The notes under the pieces were generated by a model. It saw only the letters and a list, made by a program, of their open reading frames with translations, had not been told where the DNA came from and searched no databases. This document shows positions 50,402-59,996 of a stretch of DNA of 64,000 bases, piece after piece; position 1 is the stretch's first letter, and each line of letters begins with the position of its first letter. The stretch comes from Rugosimonospora acidiphila (GTDB lineage: Bacteria > Actinomycetota > Actinomycetes > Mycobacteriales > Micromonosporaceae), in NCBI RefSeq assembly GCF_039543385.1, contig NZ_BAABJQ010000015.1, positions 124,001 to 188,000 on the forward strand. Direction: 5' to 3'. The position numbers and the translations under genes are program-made.

Positions 50402-51589
50402 TCACGCGTTGACGCCCGGCCCGGTCGCCGGGCGAATCCGGGCCAGAAGAAGCAGCGATACCGCGATGAGTGCGGAGCCGGTGAAGGCAAGCGTCGGCGG
50501 CGCGGCGACCAGCAGTTCGCGGGAGCCGAGGAAGGCCCCGCCCGCGATACCGACGTTGAACGCCGCGTTGACCACGGCCGGCGCCGCGTCGAGCGCGTCG
50601 GGAGGCACGGCACGCAGCGCGACGGTCTGGATCAGCGTGGGCAGCGTGCCGAAGGTCAGGCCCCAGACCACCATCACCGTGAGCGCTGGTACGCCGCGCG
50701 TGGCACCCAACACGAGGAGGCTGACCGCGGTGAGCGTCGCGGCGGCGAGCAGCGCCGGCAGTGGTCGCCGGTCCGCGACGGCACCGGCGGCCAGTACGCC
50801 CAACACGCCCGCGCAGCCGTAGCCGAGCAGCGCGATGCTGATCTGGCGCGGCCCGACCCCGGACTCCCGCAGCAGCGGCGTGAGATAGGTGAACGGCGTG
50901 TAGTGGCCGAGCGTGAGCACGACGATGGCGAGGCTGACCGGCAGCGCCCGCCGGGTGCGCAGCGCGCCGAGTACCGGAGGCCGCCGTACCGGCTCGGCGC
51001 CTCGCGGCTCGGCCGGAAGGACGACCGCCATGAGCGCGGCGAGTACCAGCATGGCCACCGCGCAGCCCGCGAAGGCCCAGCGCCACCCGACCGCGGCACC
51101 GACGGCGGTGGCCGCCGGGACGCCGAGGGCCAGGGCCAACGCCACGCCGGAACCGACGACCGCGACCGCCCGACCGTGCCTGGCCGGGGCGAGTTGGACC
51201 GCCACGACGAAAATGACGGAGAAGAAGCCCGCGTGCGCGAGACCCCCGAGCAGCCGGGCGCACAACGCGACCCAGTACGCGCCGGCGAAGGCCAGCACGG
51301 CGTTGCTGGCCGCGTAGCCGAGCAGCAGTGCGCAGAGCACCGATCGCGCCGGCCACCGCCGGACCAGCGCGGCCAGCGGCACCGAGCAGACCGCGACGAC
51401 GATCGCGTAGACCGACACGAGTAGTCCGGTGCGGGAGGCGTCGATGTGCAGGCCGGCGCCGATCTCGTTGAGCAGCCCGACCGGAAGCACCTCGGTGGTG
51501 ACCGCGACGAAGGCCGCCGCCGCCAGCGCCGACAACGCCGCGAGCGGGAGGCGCCGCACGTCTCGCGGCGTAACCGAGGCGTCTGTCAT
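50402..51589 (-). CDS. MFS exporter (DHA1 family)
   Basis: A 395-residue transporter with 12 predicted helices: SALAAAAFVAVTTEVLPVGL in TM1, then DASRTGLLVSVYAIVVAVCS and LAALVRRWPARSVLCALLLG, the loop 2-3 region. It matches bacterial drug and sugar efflux DHA1 proteins. ATG at 51589 is favoured by spacing from GGGGG; GTG at 51601 is too close. Middle gene of a TetR-MFS-GT operon. Confidence 0.92.
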   Translation of the reverse strand: MTDASVTPRDVRRLPLAALSALAAAAFVAVTTEVLPVGLLNEIGAGLHIDASRTGLLVSVYAIVVAVCSVPLAALVRRWPARSVLCALLLGYAASNAVLAFAGAYWVALCARLLGGLAHAGFFSVIFVVAVQLAPARHGRAVAVVGSGVALALALGVPAATAVGAAVGWRWAFAGCAVAMLVLAALMAVVLPAEPRGAEPVRRPPVLGALRTRRALPVSLAIVVLTLGHYTPFTYLTPLLRESGVGPRQISIALLGYGCAGVLGVLAAGAVADRRPLPALLAAATLTAVSLLVLGATRGVPALTVMVVWGLTFGTLPTLIQTVALRAVPPDALDAAPAVVNAAFNVGIAGGAFLGSRELLVAAPPTLAFTGSALIAVSLLLLARIRPATGPGVNA

Positions 51590-51626
51590 CCGGAACGTCA
51601 CCCCCTGCTCGTCGAGCGCACCGACG

Positions 51627-52187
51627 CTACTCGTAGAACGAGATGAACTCCTCCATCGCGCGGTCCACCCCGGCCCGGTCGCCGGTGGCGAGCAGGTCGA
51701 GCAGCAGACCCCGCACGGTCGCCACGCCGAGCCGGGCGCGCGCCCGGGTCGTCTGCGGGTCCAGCCCGTGCCGGGCCCCGACCTGCGCGGCCTTGTCCAG
51801 CCAGGGCTCGACGACGCCCTCCAGCAGCGGTTCGGTGCCCGGACGGCCCTGCAGTGCCCGGCCGTACATCTCGAAGAACAACCGCTCGTGCGGCCAGCGG
51901 GACGGATCGGAGACGTCGCGCCACAGCAGGCGCATGACGTCGGCGAGGCTGTCCGCCTCGTTCGCGCGCAACGCGTCGAGCGTCTCCCGCTGCCGCGCCT
52001 CGACCGCCCGGACCACCTCGACCAGCAGCCCCTCTTTCGAGCCGAAGTGGTAGATGAGCATCCGGTGGCTGGTGCCGATGGCGGCGGCCAGCGAGCGGAG
52101 GCTGGTGTCCGCCAGGCCGTGCTGGGCCACGTGATCGATGGTCGCGGCCAGCAACTGGTCTCGCGCGCTGGTGTCTTCCCCGGTCAA
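51627..52187 (-). CDS. TetR family regulator of the MFS-glycosyltransferase operon
   Basis: A 186-residue TetR protein: ARDQLLAATIDHVAQHGLAD and SLRSLAAAIGTSHRMLIYHF form the HTH. The ligand domain begins with EVVRAVEARQRETLDAL. It starts the leftward operon and ends 37 bases before the MFS start, so it probably represses its own operon. No clear operator is seen in the short leader, but the upstream gap is shared with the sdh terminator. Confidence 0.9.
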   Translation of the reverse strand: MTGEDTSARDQLLAATIDHVAQHGLADTSLRSLAAAIGTSHRMLIYHFGSKEGLLVEVVRAVEARQRETLDALRANEADSLADVMRLLWRDVSDPSRWPHERLFFEMYGRALQGRPGTEPLLEGVVEPWLDKAAQVGARHGLDPQTTRARARLGVATVRGLLLDLLATGDRAGVDRAMEEFISFYE

Positions 52188-52274
52188 AACCGCCCCTCCT
52201 CCGCGGATGGGATGATACCGCCGGGGGTACCGGCGCGGCGGCGGGTTGCCTGGTCAGCCAGCGCGTACGCATGA

Positions 52275-52312
52275 CGTTGGCCCGCCGACGGTGCGCCACC
52301 GGCGGGCCAACG
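52275..52312. terminator. Terminator stem-loop downstream of sdhB
   Basis: CGTTGGCCCGCCG (52275-52287) pairs with CGGCGGGCCAACG (52300-52312), a perfect 13-base stem, about 100 bases beyond the sdhB stop on the minus strand and before the TetR start. It is probably the sdh terminator. No T-tract follows. Confidence 0.6.
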
Positions 52313-52410
52313 CCACGAATGCCGCCCGTTCGCGGATCCGGCCGGGTAACCCACCGGCGCCGTACGGCGCGTGCGCGATGGCGCCCACGGCCGGATCCAC
52401 GAGCTGGGCC

Positions 52411-53150
52411 TCAGCGCTTGCGCAGCGCCTTGCGGTAGTCGCTGTTCAGCCGGCCGATCAGGGTGAGCGGGATGCCCTTCGGGCAGACCGTGGTGCACTC
52501 CCCCGCGTTGGTGCAGCCGCCGAAGCCCGCGTCGTCCTGAGCCCCGATCATGTTCAGCACGCGGCTGTCGCGTTCCGGCTGGCCCTGCGGCAGGAGGCCG
52601 AGATGCCCCACCTTGGCCGCGGTGAACAGCATCGCCGAGCCGTTCGGGCAGGCGGCGACGCAGGCTCCGCAGCCGATGCAGGTGGCCGCCTCGAACGCCG
52701 CGTCGGCGTCCGGCTTGGGTACCGGCGCCGCGTGAGCCTCCGGAGCCGCACCGGTCGGGGCGGTGACGTAGCCACCGGCCTGGATGATGCGGTCGAACGC
52801 GCTGCGGTTCACGACCAGGTCCTTGACGACCGGGAAGGCGGCCGCCCGCCACGGTTCGACGTCGATCGTCTCACCGTCGGAGAAGTGCCTCATGTGGAGC
52901 TGGCACGTGGTGGTCGCCCGTTCGGGGCCGTGCGCGACACCGTTGATCATCATGCCGCACATTCCACAGATGCCCTCGCGGCAGTCGTGGTCGAACGCGA
53001 TCGGCTCCTCGCCGTTGAGGATGAGCTTCTCGTTGAGGACGTCGAGCATCTCCAGGAAGCTCGCGTCGGCGGAGATGTCCTCGACGGTGTAGGTGACCAT
53101 GCGGCCCGCGTCGTCCGGACCTTTCTGGCGCCAGACGCGCAGCTTGAGGT

Positions 53151-53154
<4 letters not shown>
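52411..53154 (-). CDS. sdhB: Succinate dehydrogenase iron-sulfur subunit
   Basis: A 247-residue subunit with all three cluster sites: the [2Fe-2S] pattern CREGICGMCGMMINGVAHGP, CIGCGACVAACPNGS, and CTNAGECTTVCPKGI for the [4Fe-4S] and [3Fe-4S] centres. It passes electrons from SdhA to the membrane quinone. ATG at 53154 overlaps the sdhA stop (ATGA). Last gene of the operon. Confidence 0.96.
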
Positions 53155-55082
<1,928 letters not shown>

Positions 55083-55084
55083 GA

Positions 55085-55798
55085 TCAATTCACCAATCCC
55101 GTGATGACGGCGAACGGCACCGACAGGAAACCGACCACCAGTACGACGGAGAGAACCAGCGCGGTGGCGCGGGCGATGCGTTCGCCGCGCGCGGTGCGCT
55201 GGCCGAGGGTGCGGACCGCGCTGAAGATCCCGTGCCGCAGGTGGAAGCCCACGGCCACGATGGACAGCGCGTAGAACAGCGTCACGTACCAGCGGTGCGG
55301 CGCGAAGTCGGCGACCACGTTCGCGTACGGGCGCCCGGGTGCGCCGACCGGGTTCAGCGTTCCGGTGCTCAGGTCGAGGATGTGGAAGATGACGAACAGC
55401 ACGACGATCACGCCGCCCCAGCGCATGGTGCGCGCGGCGTAGCTGCCCTGGACCTTGGGACGGTGCTCGTACCGCACGGGTCGCGCCCGCCGCGCCCGGC
55501 GCGCGAGGATCGCCGCCGAGACGATGTGCCCGATGACCGCCACGGTCAGCACGGTCCGCTGGATCCACAGGTACCACTGCCCGGGCAGGAGCGGCTCGCC
55601 GATGGTGCGCAGCCAGTGCGCGTAGTGGTCGAACGGGGTCGCGCCGAAGAAAATCTTCAGATTGCCGGCCATGTGCGCGTACAGGAACAGAATTAGCAGG
55701 ATCCCGGTTGTCGCCATCAGGATCTTGAGTCCCACGCTGCTGCCCGCCCGCACGCCCGTTGGGGCCTTTTGGGGTCGGATTCGGGTGTCTACCGCCAC
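55085..55798 (-). CDS. sdhC: Succinate dehydrogenase cytochrome b558 subunit
   Basis: A 237-residue membrane anchor with five hydrophobic helices and several His residues available as heme ligands: LILFLYAHMAGNLKIFFGA, AVIGHIVSAAILARRAR, VVLFVIFHILDLSTG, VGFHLRHGIFSA. This is the single-polypeptide cytochrome b558 type binding two hemes. It is first in the sdhCAB operon and divergent from a LysR gene. The GTG at 55798 has only a weak ribosome site. Confidence 0.93.
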   Translation of the reverse strand: MAVDTRIRPQKAPTGVRAGSSVGLKILMATTGILLILFLYAHMAGNLKIFFGATPFDHYAHWLRTIGEPLLPGQWYLWIQRTVLTVAVIGHIVSAAILARRARRARPVRYEHRPKVQGSYAARTMRWGGVIVVLFVIFHILDLSTGTLNPVGAPGRPYANVVADFAPHRWYVTLFYALSIVAVGFHLRHGIFSAVRTLGQRTARGERIARATALVLSVVLVVGFLSVPFAVITGLVN

Positions 55799-55875
55799 TT
55801 CTCGAACGGTAGGGAGCGGGCGTTGATTCGTCTAATGCATGATCGGTAGGTAAGTGATAGACGGAGGCTATGGAA

Positions 55876-56790
55876 ATGCAGCTTCAGCAGTTGCGATACT
55901 TCTTAGCAGTGGCGGAAACACGACATTTCACCCGGGCGGCGGAGCTTCTCAGCGTGAGTCAACCCACTTTGAGTAAGCAGGTTCACACCCTCGAAACGGC
56001 GTTAGGTGCGCCACTATTCGAGCGAATCAGGGGCGCGGTCACCCTCACCGCGGCCGGAGCGGCGCTGCTGCCCTTCGCGCAGCGCATGGTGGCCGACGCG
56101 GACGTCGCCCGCGACGAGATCCGCAACCTCGTCGGACTGCGCCAGGGTGCGGTGCGGCTCGGCGCCACCCCGAGCCTCTGCTCGTCGCTGGTCCCGGAGG
56201 TGCTGCGGCGCTTCCGGGCGGCGCATCCGGACATCGCCCTCAACGTGACCGAGGGCAGCTCACCGGATCTCATCGCCGGGCTGCTCGCGCACAGCCTCGA
56301 CCTGGCCCTCATCGTCGCGCCCGAGCACGGCGTCGACCCGGAACTCGCGGCCTCGCCGCTGCTGCGGGAGAACCTCGTGGTCGCGTCGGTCGCGGCCGGG
56401 CCGCCGCCCTCCGAGCACGCCCAGCTCGCCCTCGGCGAGCTCGAGCACCTGCCGCTGGTGATGTTCCGGGCGGGCTACGACCTGCGGGACGTCACGCTCG
56501 AGGCGTGCCGCCGGGCCGGCTTCACCCCCCGGTTCGCCGTCGAAGGCGGCGAGATGGATGCCGTGCTGGCATTCGTCGAGGCGGGGCTCGGCGTCGCGGT
56601 CGTGCCCGGCATGGTGCTGGCCAACCGGCCACTGCTGCGGGGCACGCCGCTCGCTCCGCCGGGCATGCGGCGTACGGTCGCGCTCGCTCACCGCCGTCGC
56701 GCGGTGCTGCCGCACGCCGCCGAGGCCCTCCGCGTGACGTTGTTGGACCACCTTGGCGACGCGCTGCCCGCCGGCGTCCAGGTGCTGTGA
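55876..56790 (+). CDS. LysR family regulator divergent from sdhCAB
   Basis: A 304-residue LysR protein: LQQLRYFLAVAETRHFTRAA and LSVSQPTLSKQVHTLETALG form the HTH, and the effector domain starts at GAVRLGATPSLCSSLVPEVL. ATG at 55876 is chosen because GGAGG lies eight bases upstream; ATG at 55870 is too close to it. The divergent layout over a 77-base gap suggests control of sdhCAB, as for other LysR-SDH pairs, but the inducer is unknown. Confidence 0.92.
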   Translation: MQLQQLRYFLAVAETRHFTRAAELLSVSQPTLSKQVHTLETALGAPLFERIRGAVTLTAAGAALLPFAQRMVADADVARDEIRNLVGLRQGAVRLGATPSLCSSLVPEVLRRFRAAHPDIALNVTEGSSPDLIAGLLAHSLDLALIVAPEHGVDPELAASPLLRENLVVASVAAGPPPSEHAQLALGELEHLPLVMFRAGYDLRDVTLEACRRAGFTPRFAVEGGEMDAVLAFVEAGLGVAVVPGMVLANRPLLRGTPLAPPGMRRTVALAHRRRAVLPHAAEALRVTLLDHLGDALPAGVQVL

Positions 56791-56966
56791 CGACCATTGA
56801 CGGTGAACGCGCCTTGCGTTTCTCACGGTGTCGTTTCACGGGGCGAGTGTCATTCACGAAATACATGAATTGATTTCCCTGTTTGAGGATGGCCGGCCCC
56901 GGCACACCCATTGAGCGTCGATACGAACGGTCCTCGAGGTGTGACCGGCCGCCGGGTCGGGTATTA

Positions 56967-57347
56967 ATGGCCATGTTGGTCGTGACAATGGGCGACCTAC
57001 CCGGATACCGAATCCTTGCGATAATCGGTGAGGTGGTAGGAGTCACCGCCCGTGGACAGAACAGATTCGCCGAAGGCGTACCCACGAATGACAACCTCTC
57101 CGCGGTCGACGAGCGGCACCTGATCGCCGCTCGCCGCGAGGCGGTGGAACGGATGGCCGCGCACGCGCACGACGCGGGAGCCACCGCGGTGGTGAGCATG
57201 CGGTTCACCGAGCGGACGATCTCCCCGGACTGGGTGGAGATCTGCGCGTACGGGACCGCGGTCGTCGCGGCGCCGCAGCGTGCGGGGATACCCGGTCGCT
57301 TCCAAGCCCTCCAGGGCCGCCGCACGCCCACGAAGGCGGGCCAGTAG
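56967..57347 (+). CDS. YbjQ family protein
   Basis: A 126-residue protein beginning MAMLVVTMGDLPGYRILAII and containing GEVVGVTARGQNRFA, EAVERMAAHAHDAGATAVVS and VEICAYGTAVVA, the YbjQ/DUF74 heavy-metal-binding-like pattern. These proteins form pentameric rings; their physiological role is not known. Start uncertain: two ATG codons (56967, 56973) are possible and the frame is open further upstream. No operon partner is evident. Confidence 0.85.
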   Translation: MAMLVVTMGDLPGYRILAIIGEVVGVTARGQNRFAEGVPTNDNLSAVDERHLIAARREAVERMAAHAHDAGATAVVSMRFTERTISPDWVEICAYGTAVVAAPQRAGIPGRFQALQGRRTPTKAGQ

Positions 57348-57501
57348 TCGCTGGCGAAGGGTCCTCGTACGGCCGGCGCGCACTCTGGCGCCGATCGACA
57401 ACCGAGGATCTTGCCCGTACCGTCGAAGGGGAGGAGCCCGATCGGTGCGGCGGTCGCCCGGGCCCCGGACCGCCCGCTCCCCCGCCTTCCACGGAAGGAC
57501 C

Positions 57502-58173
57502 ATGCTGATGAGCGGCGGCGCCAAGGCGCGGACCGGCGAGAGCCCCACCGCGCGGCAGAGACGGGTGTGGGACAGGGGCGCGCCGAGCTACGACCGGCAG
57601 ATCGCGGTCTTCGAGAAATTCCAGTTCGGTGGCGGACGGGAGTGGCTCGGCGCGCGTGCCCACGGCCGCGTCCTGGAAATCGCCATCGGCACCGGCCGCA
57701 ACCTGTCGTATTACCCCACCGACGCGGCGGTCACCGGTGTCGAGTTGAGCCCCGCGATGCTCGCCATCGCCCGGCAGCGGGCCACGGACCTCGGCCGGCA
57801 CGTCGAATTCCACGAGGGCGACGCCGAACGGCTGCCCTTCGACGACGCGTCGTTCGACACGGTGGTCTGCGCCCTGGCGCTGTGTTCGATCCCCGATCCA
57901 GCCACGGCGATCCACGAGATGATGCGGGTACTGGTCCCGGGCGGACGGTTGCTGCTTCTCGACCACATCGCCAGCACCTGGCCACCCGTCTATGCCGCCC
58001 AATGGCTGCTGGAACGCCTGACGATCCGCGCGGCGGGCGAGTACTTCACCCGCCGCCAACGGCCCCTCGTCCAGGCCGCCGGATTCGAGGTCGTGGAGGC
58101 CGAACGGCTCAAGGCCGGCACGGTCGAACGCATCCACGCCCGAAAGCCGGCCAACCCGCCACCCGCCGGATGA
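57502..58173 (+). CDS. Class I SAM-dependent methyltransferase
   Basis: A 223-residue UbiE/PmtA-like methyltransferase: motif I VLEIAIGTGRNLSYYP, motif II GVELSPAMLAIARQRA, EGDAERLPFDDASFDTVV, and post-I LCSIPDPATAIHEMMRVLVP. These resemble phosphatidylethanolamine N-methyltransferases and quinone methyltransferases; the substrate cannot be decided. ATG at 57502 has GGAAGGA upstream. No biosynthetic partner is adjacent. Confidence 0.88.
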   Translation: MLMSGGAKARTGESPTARQRRVWDRGAPSYDRQIAVFEKFQFGGGREWLGARAHGRVLEIAIGTGRNLSYYPTDAAVTGVELSPAMLAIARQRATDLGRHVEFHEGDAERLPFDDASFDTVVCALALCSIPDPATAIHEMMRVLVPGGRLLLLDHIASTWPPVYAAQWLLERLTIRAAGEYFTRRQRPLVQAAGFEVVEAERLKAGTVERIHARKPANPPPAG

Positions 58174-58439
58174 CCGCCGAGGGCGCCGAGAGCGACGACC
58201 CGACCGGGCCCCGGCCGGACTGACCGGCATCCCCGACCGGGCCCGGCACGCGACGGGCACCGGCGAGGGGGCGATGCTGGACCGGACGGCCAACGGAGTC
58301 CCCGCGGGTCGGCGACGTCGGCCGCCGTTGTCCCAGCAGGAACTCCGTTGCCGCCCCAGCGGCTTGGCTACCGTGCCCGAACCCTGACAAACGGTCATGG
58401 GCTGGCCGAGTCAGCTCCGGCAGCCGGTGCCGCCGGACG

Positions 58440-59492
58440 CTACCCGGTGCTACAGGACAGCGAGGGCCAGGTCCACTGCCCGTTGGGCGAGATCGTCATG
58501 CCCCAGTTGTTGCCGCCGCCGTTGGGTTTGGCGACCATGACGTACTGGCTGGGCCAGCTGGCGCTGACGTTCCAGGTGGAGTAGACGACCGCCGGGCTCA
58601 CCAGGTTCGCCGTCACGGTCCAGTTGTTGGAGCCGGTGACCGAGACGTTGAGGTTGTACCAGTTGCTGCCCTGCGATCCCGCCGACAGTGTCGCGGTGCA
58701 GCCTCCGCTGCCACCACCACCGCCGCCACCACCGCCGCCGCCACCACCGCCGCCGCCACCGCCGCCACCGCCACCGCCACCGGTGCTGCCGGCGTTGACC
58801 GTGATGGTGGAGTTGCCGCTACCGCCCCCCCAGGCCTCGGTAGCGAGGATCTCGTAGTTCATCGTGCCCAGCCTCATCCCGTGGCTGGCCCAGGCGCTGA
58901 TGAAGTTGGACAGGGTGATGGTCCCGCTGCTCACCGGCGAGGTACGGATCGCCAGGTACTGCTCGAAGGTCGCGGTGCCCTGGATGGAGGGCTGGTTGAC
59001 CTGCTGGTGCTCGTAGATGTTGTACGTGCCGCCGTCGCTGGTGACCTGACCCATGTAGGTGCCGGCGGTGGGCGGCGAGCCCTTGTAGTTCTCCATCACG
59101 TAGTACTCGACCAGCGGGTTGGTCGACCAGCCGTAGAGCGACACGAGCGAGGTGCCGCCGGACGCGTTGAGGCTGCCGTTGAAGCTCACCGTCTGGCTGC
59201 TGCCGGTGCTCCAGCCCACGCCCGCGACGAAGTCGCCGATGCCACTCCACGACGTGGAGTAGCTGTTGCCCGAGTTCAGCGTGATGCAGGCCGACCCGGT
59301 GCCGGCGGACCACATCTGGTAGTAGTAGCCGGCGTTGGTGCCGGTCTGGTTCGAGCAGATCTGGGTGGCCGCCTGCGCGGGGCTGGGCAGCGCCACCATG
59401 GCCGCGGCCAGGCTCATGGCGAAGGCCAGGCTCAGCAGCAGCCGGAGCCGGCTGCCGCCGGGGGCTCTGGGAACATGTTGGAGGGCGTTCAT
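58440..59492 (-). CDS. GH11 endo-1,4-beta-xylanase with poly-Gly linker and C-terminal carbohydrate-binding-like domain
   Basis: A 350-residue secreted xylanase. The signal peptide ends near AQA (about 41). The GH11 beta-jellyroll (about 45-233) has the nucleophile Glu129 in NPLVEYYVMENY, the acid/base Glu219 in ILATEAWGG, and NQPSIQGTATFEQY. A run of some 24 glycines (about 238-262) forms the linker to a C-terminal beta domain starting GGCTATLSAGSQG and ending SLSCSTG, with Trp-rich strands that suggest xylan or cellulose binding. It cleaves xylan outside the cell. ATG at 59492 has AAGGAGG upstream. Confidence 0.93.
   Translation of the reverse strand: MNALQHVPRAPGGSRLRLLLSLAFAMSLAAAMVALPSPAQAATQICSNQTGTNAGYYYQMWSAGTGSACITLNSGNSYSTSWSGIGDFVAGVGWSTGSSQTVSFNGSLNASGGTSLVSLYGWSTNPLVEYYVMENYKGSPPTAGTYMGQVTSDGGTYNIYEHQQVNQPSIQGTATFEQYLAIRTSPVSSGTITLSNFISAWASHGMRLGTMNYEILATEAWGGGSGNSTITVNAGSTGGGGGGGGGGGGGGGGGGGGGGGGSGGCTATLSAGSQGSNWYNLNVSVTGSNNWTVTANLVSPAVVYSTWNVSASWPSQYVMVAKPNGGGNNWGMTISPNGQWTWPSLSCSTG
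58708..58783. repeat. Low-complexity GCC/ACC repeat encoding poly-glycine
   Basis: Runs of CCACCACCG and CCGCCGCCA triplets in the xylanase gene give the poly-Gly linker on the minus strand. A slippage-prone tract: length changes would stay in frame in multiples of three. Confidence 0.8.
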
Positions 59493-59996
59493 GGGGGCCT
59501 CCTTGGACGGGGCCGTCACCTGGCGACGACCGGGGACTGGGCCGATGGGAGCGCGATCGGCAGCCGTTGATGATTACCGATGGCGTTAGTGTGAGTTGGC
59601 CATAGCCGACCGTCAATGACTTTCGGAAAAGTTTCGATACCACGCCTCGGCCCAATTAGTGACCAGGGACGGCTTTTATCCCCGCAGTTATCGGGGTTGT
59701 CGCCGCGAACGAGACCAAGTTGGACGACGATGCCGCAGCGCCGCCCTTGATCACGACGAGAACTACCGCGAAAACCATCGAAACTAAGCAAAAAGTTTCG
59801 GGCATCGCCGCGACAGAGCCGTGCTCGGACTTCGGGCGCCGCGGGTCGGCGCGCGACGGCCCTTTCCCCCTGAACCGCACGGGCCCGATGCGTCGTGCCC
59901 GCCCCCGGTTGACAGGGGTCGGCGCGACGCATCGGGCCCGGCTGTGCCGCTACTGGGAACCACCCGAGCGGCTGGGATGAGCCGATTTCGCGGTAG
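59493..59996. promoter_or_regulatory. Xylanase promoter region with GAAA/TTTC operator-like repeats
   Basis: A 504-base gap upstream of the xylanase. CGAAACT (59779-59785) and AGTTTCG (59794-59800) form a perfect inverted repeat around AAGCAAAA, and TTTCGGAAAAGTTTCGA (59621-59637) is a related site closer to the start. Such GAAA/TTTC elements are known upstream of actinomycete xylan and cellulose genes, where LacI-type repressors bind; assignment here is by analogy. The right end holds the terminator of the molybdenum hydroxylase operon. Confidence 0.5.
59880..59940. terminator. Long stem-loop downstream of the molybdenum hydroxylase operon
   Basis: CGGGCCCGATGCGTCG (59880-59895) pairs with CGACGCATCGGGCCCG (59925-59940), a perfect 16-base stem with an inner CCCC/GGGG pair. 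It is about 57 bases past the stop at 59997 on the minus strand, the right place for a terminator. Confidence 0.65.
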
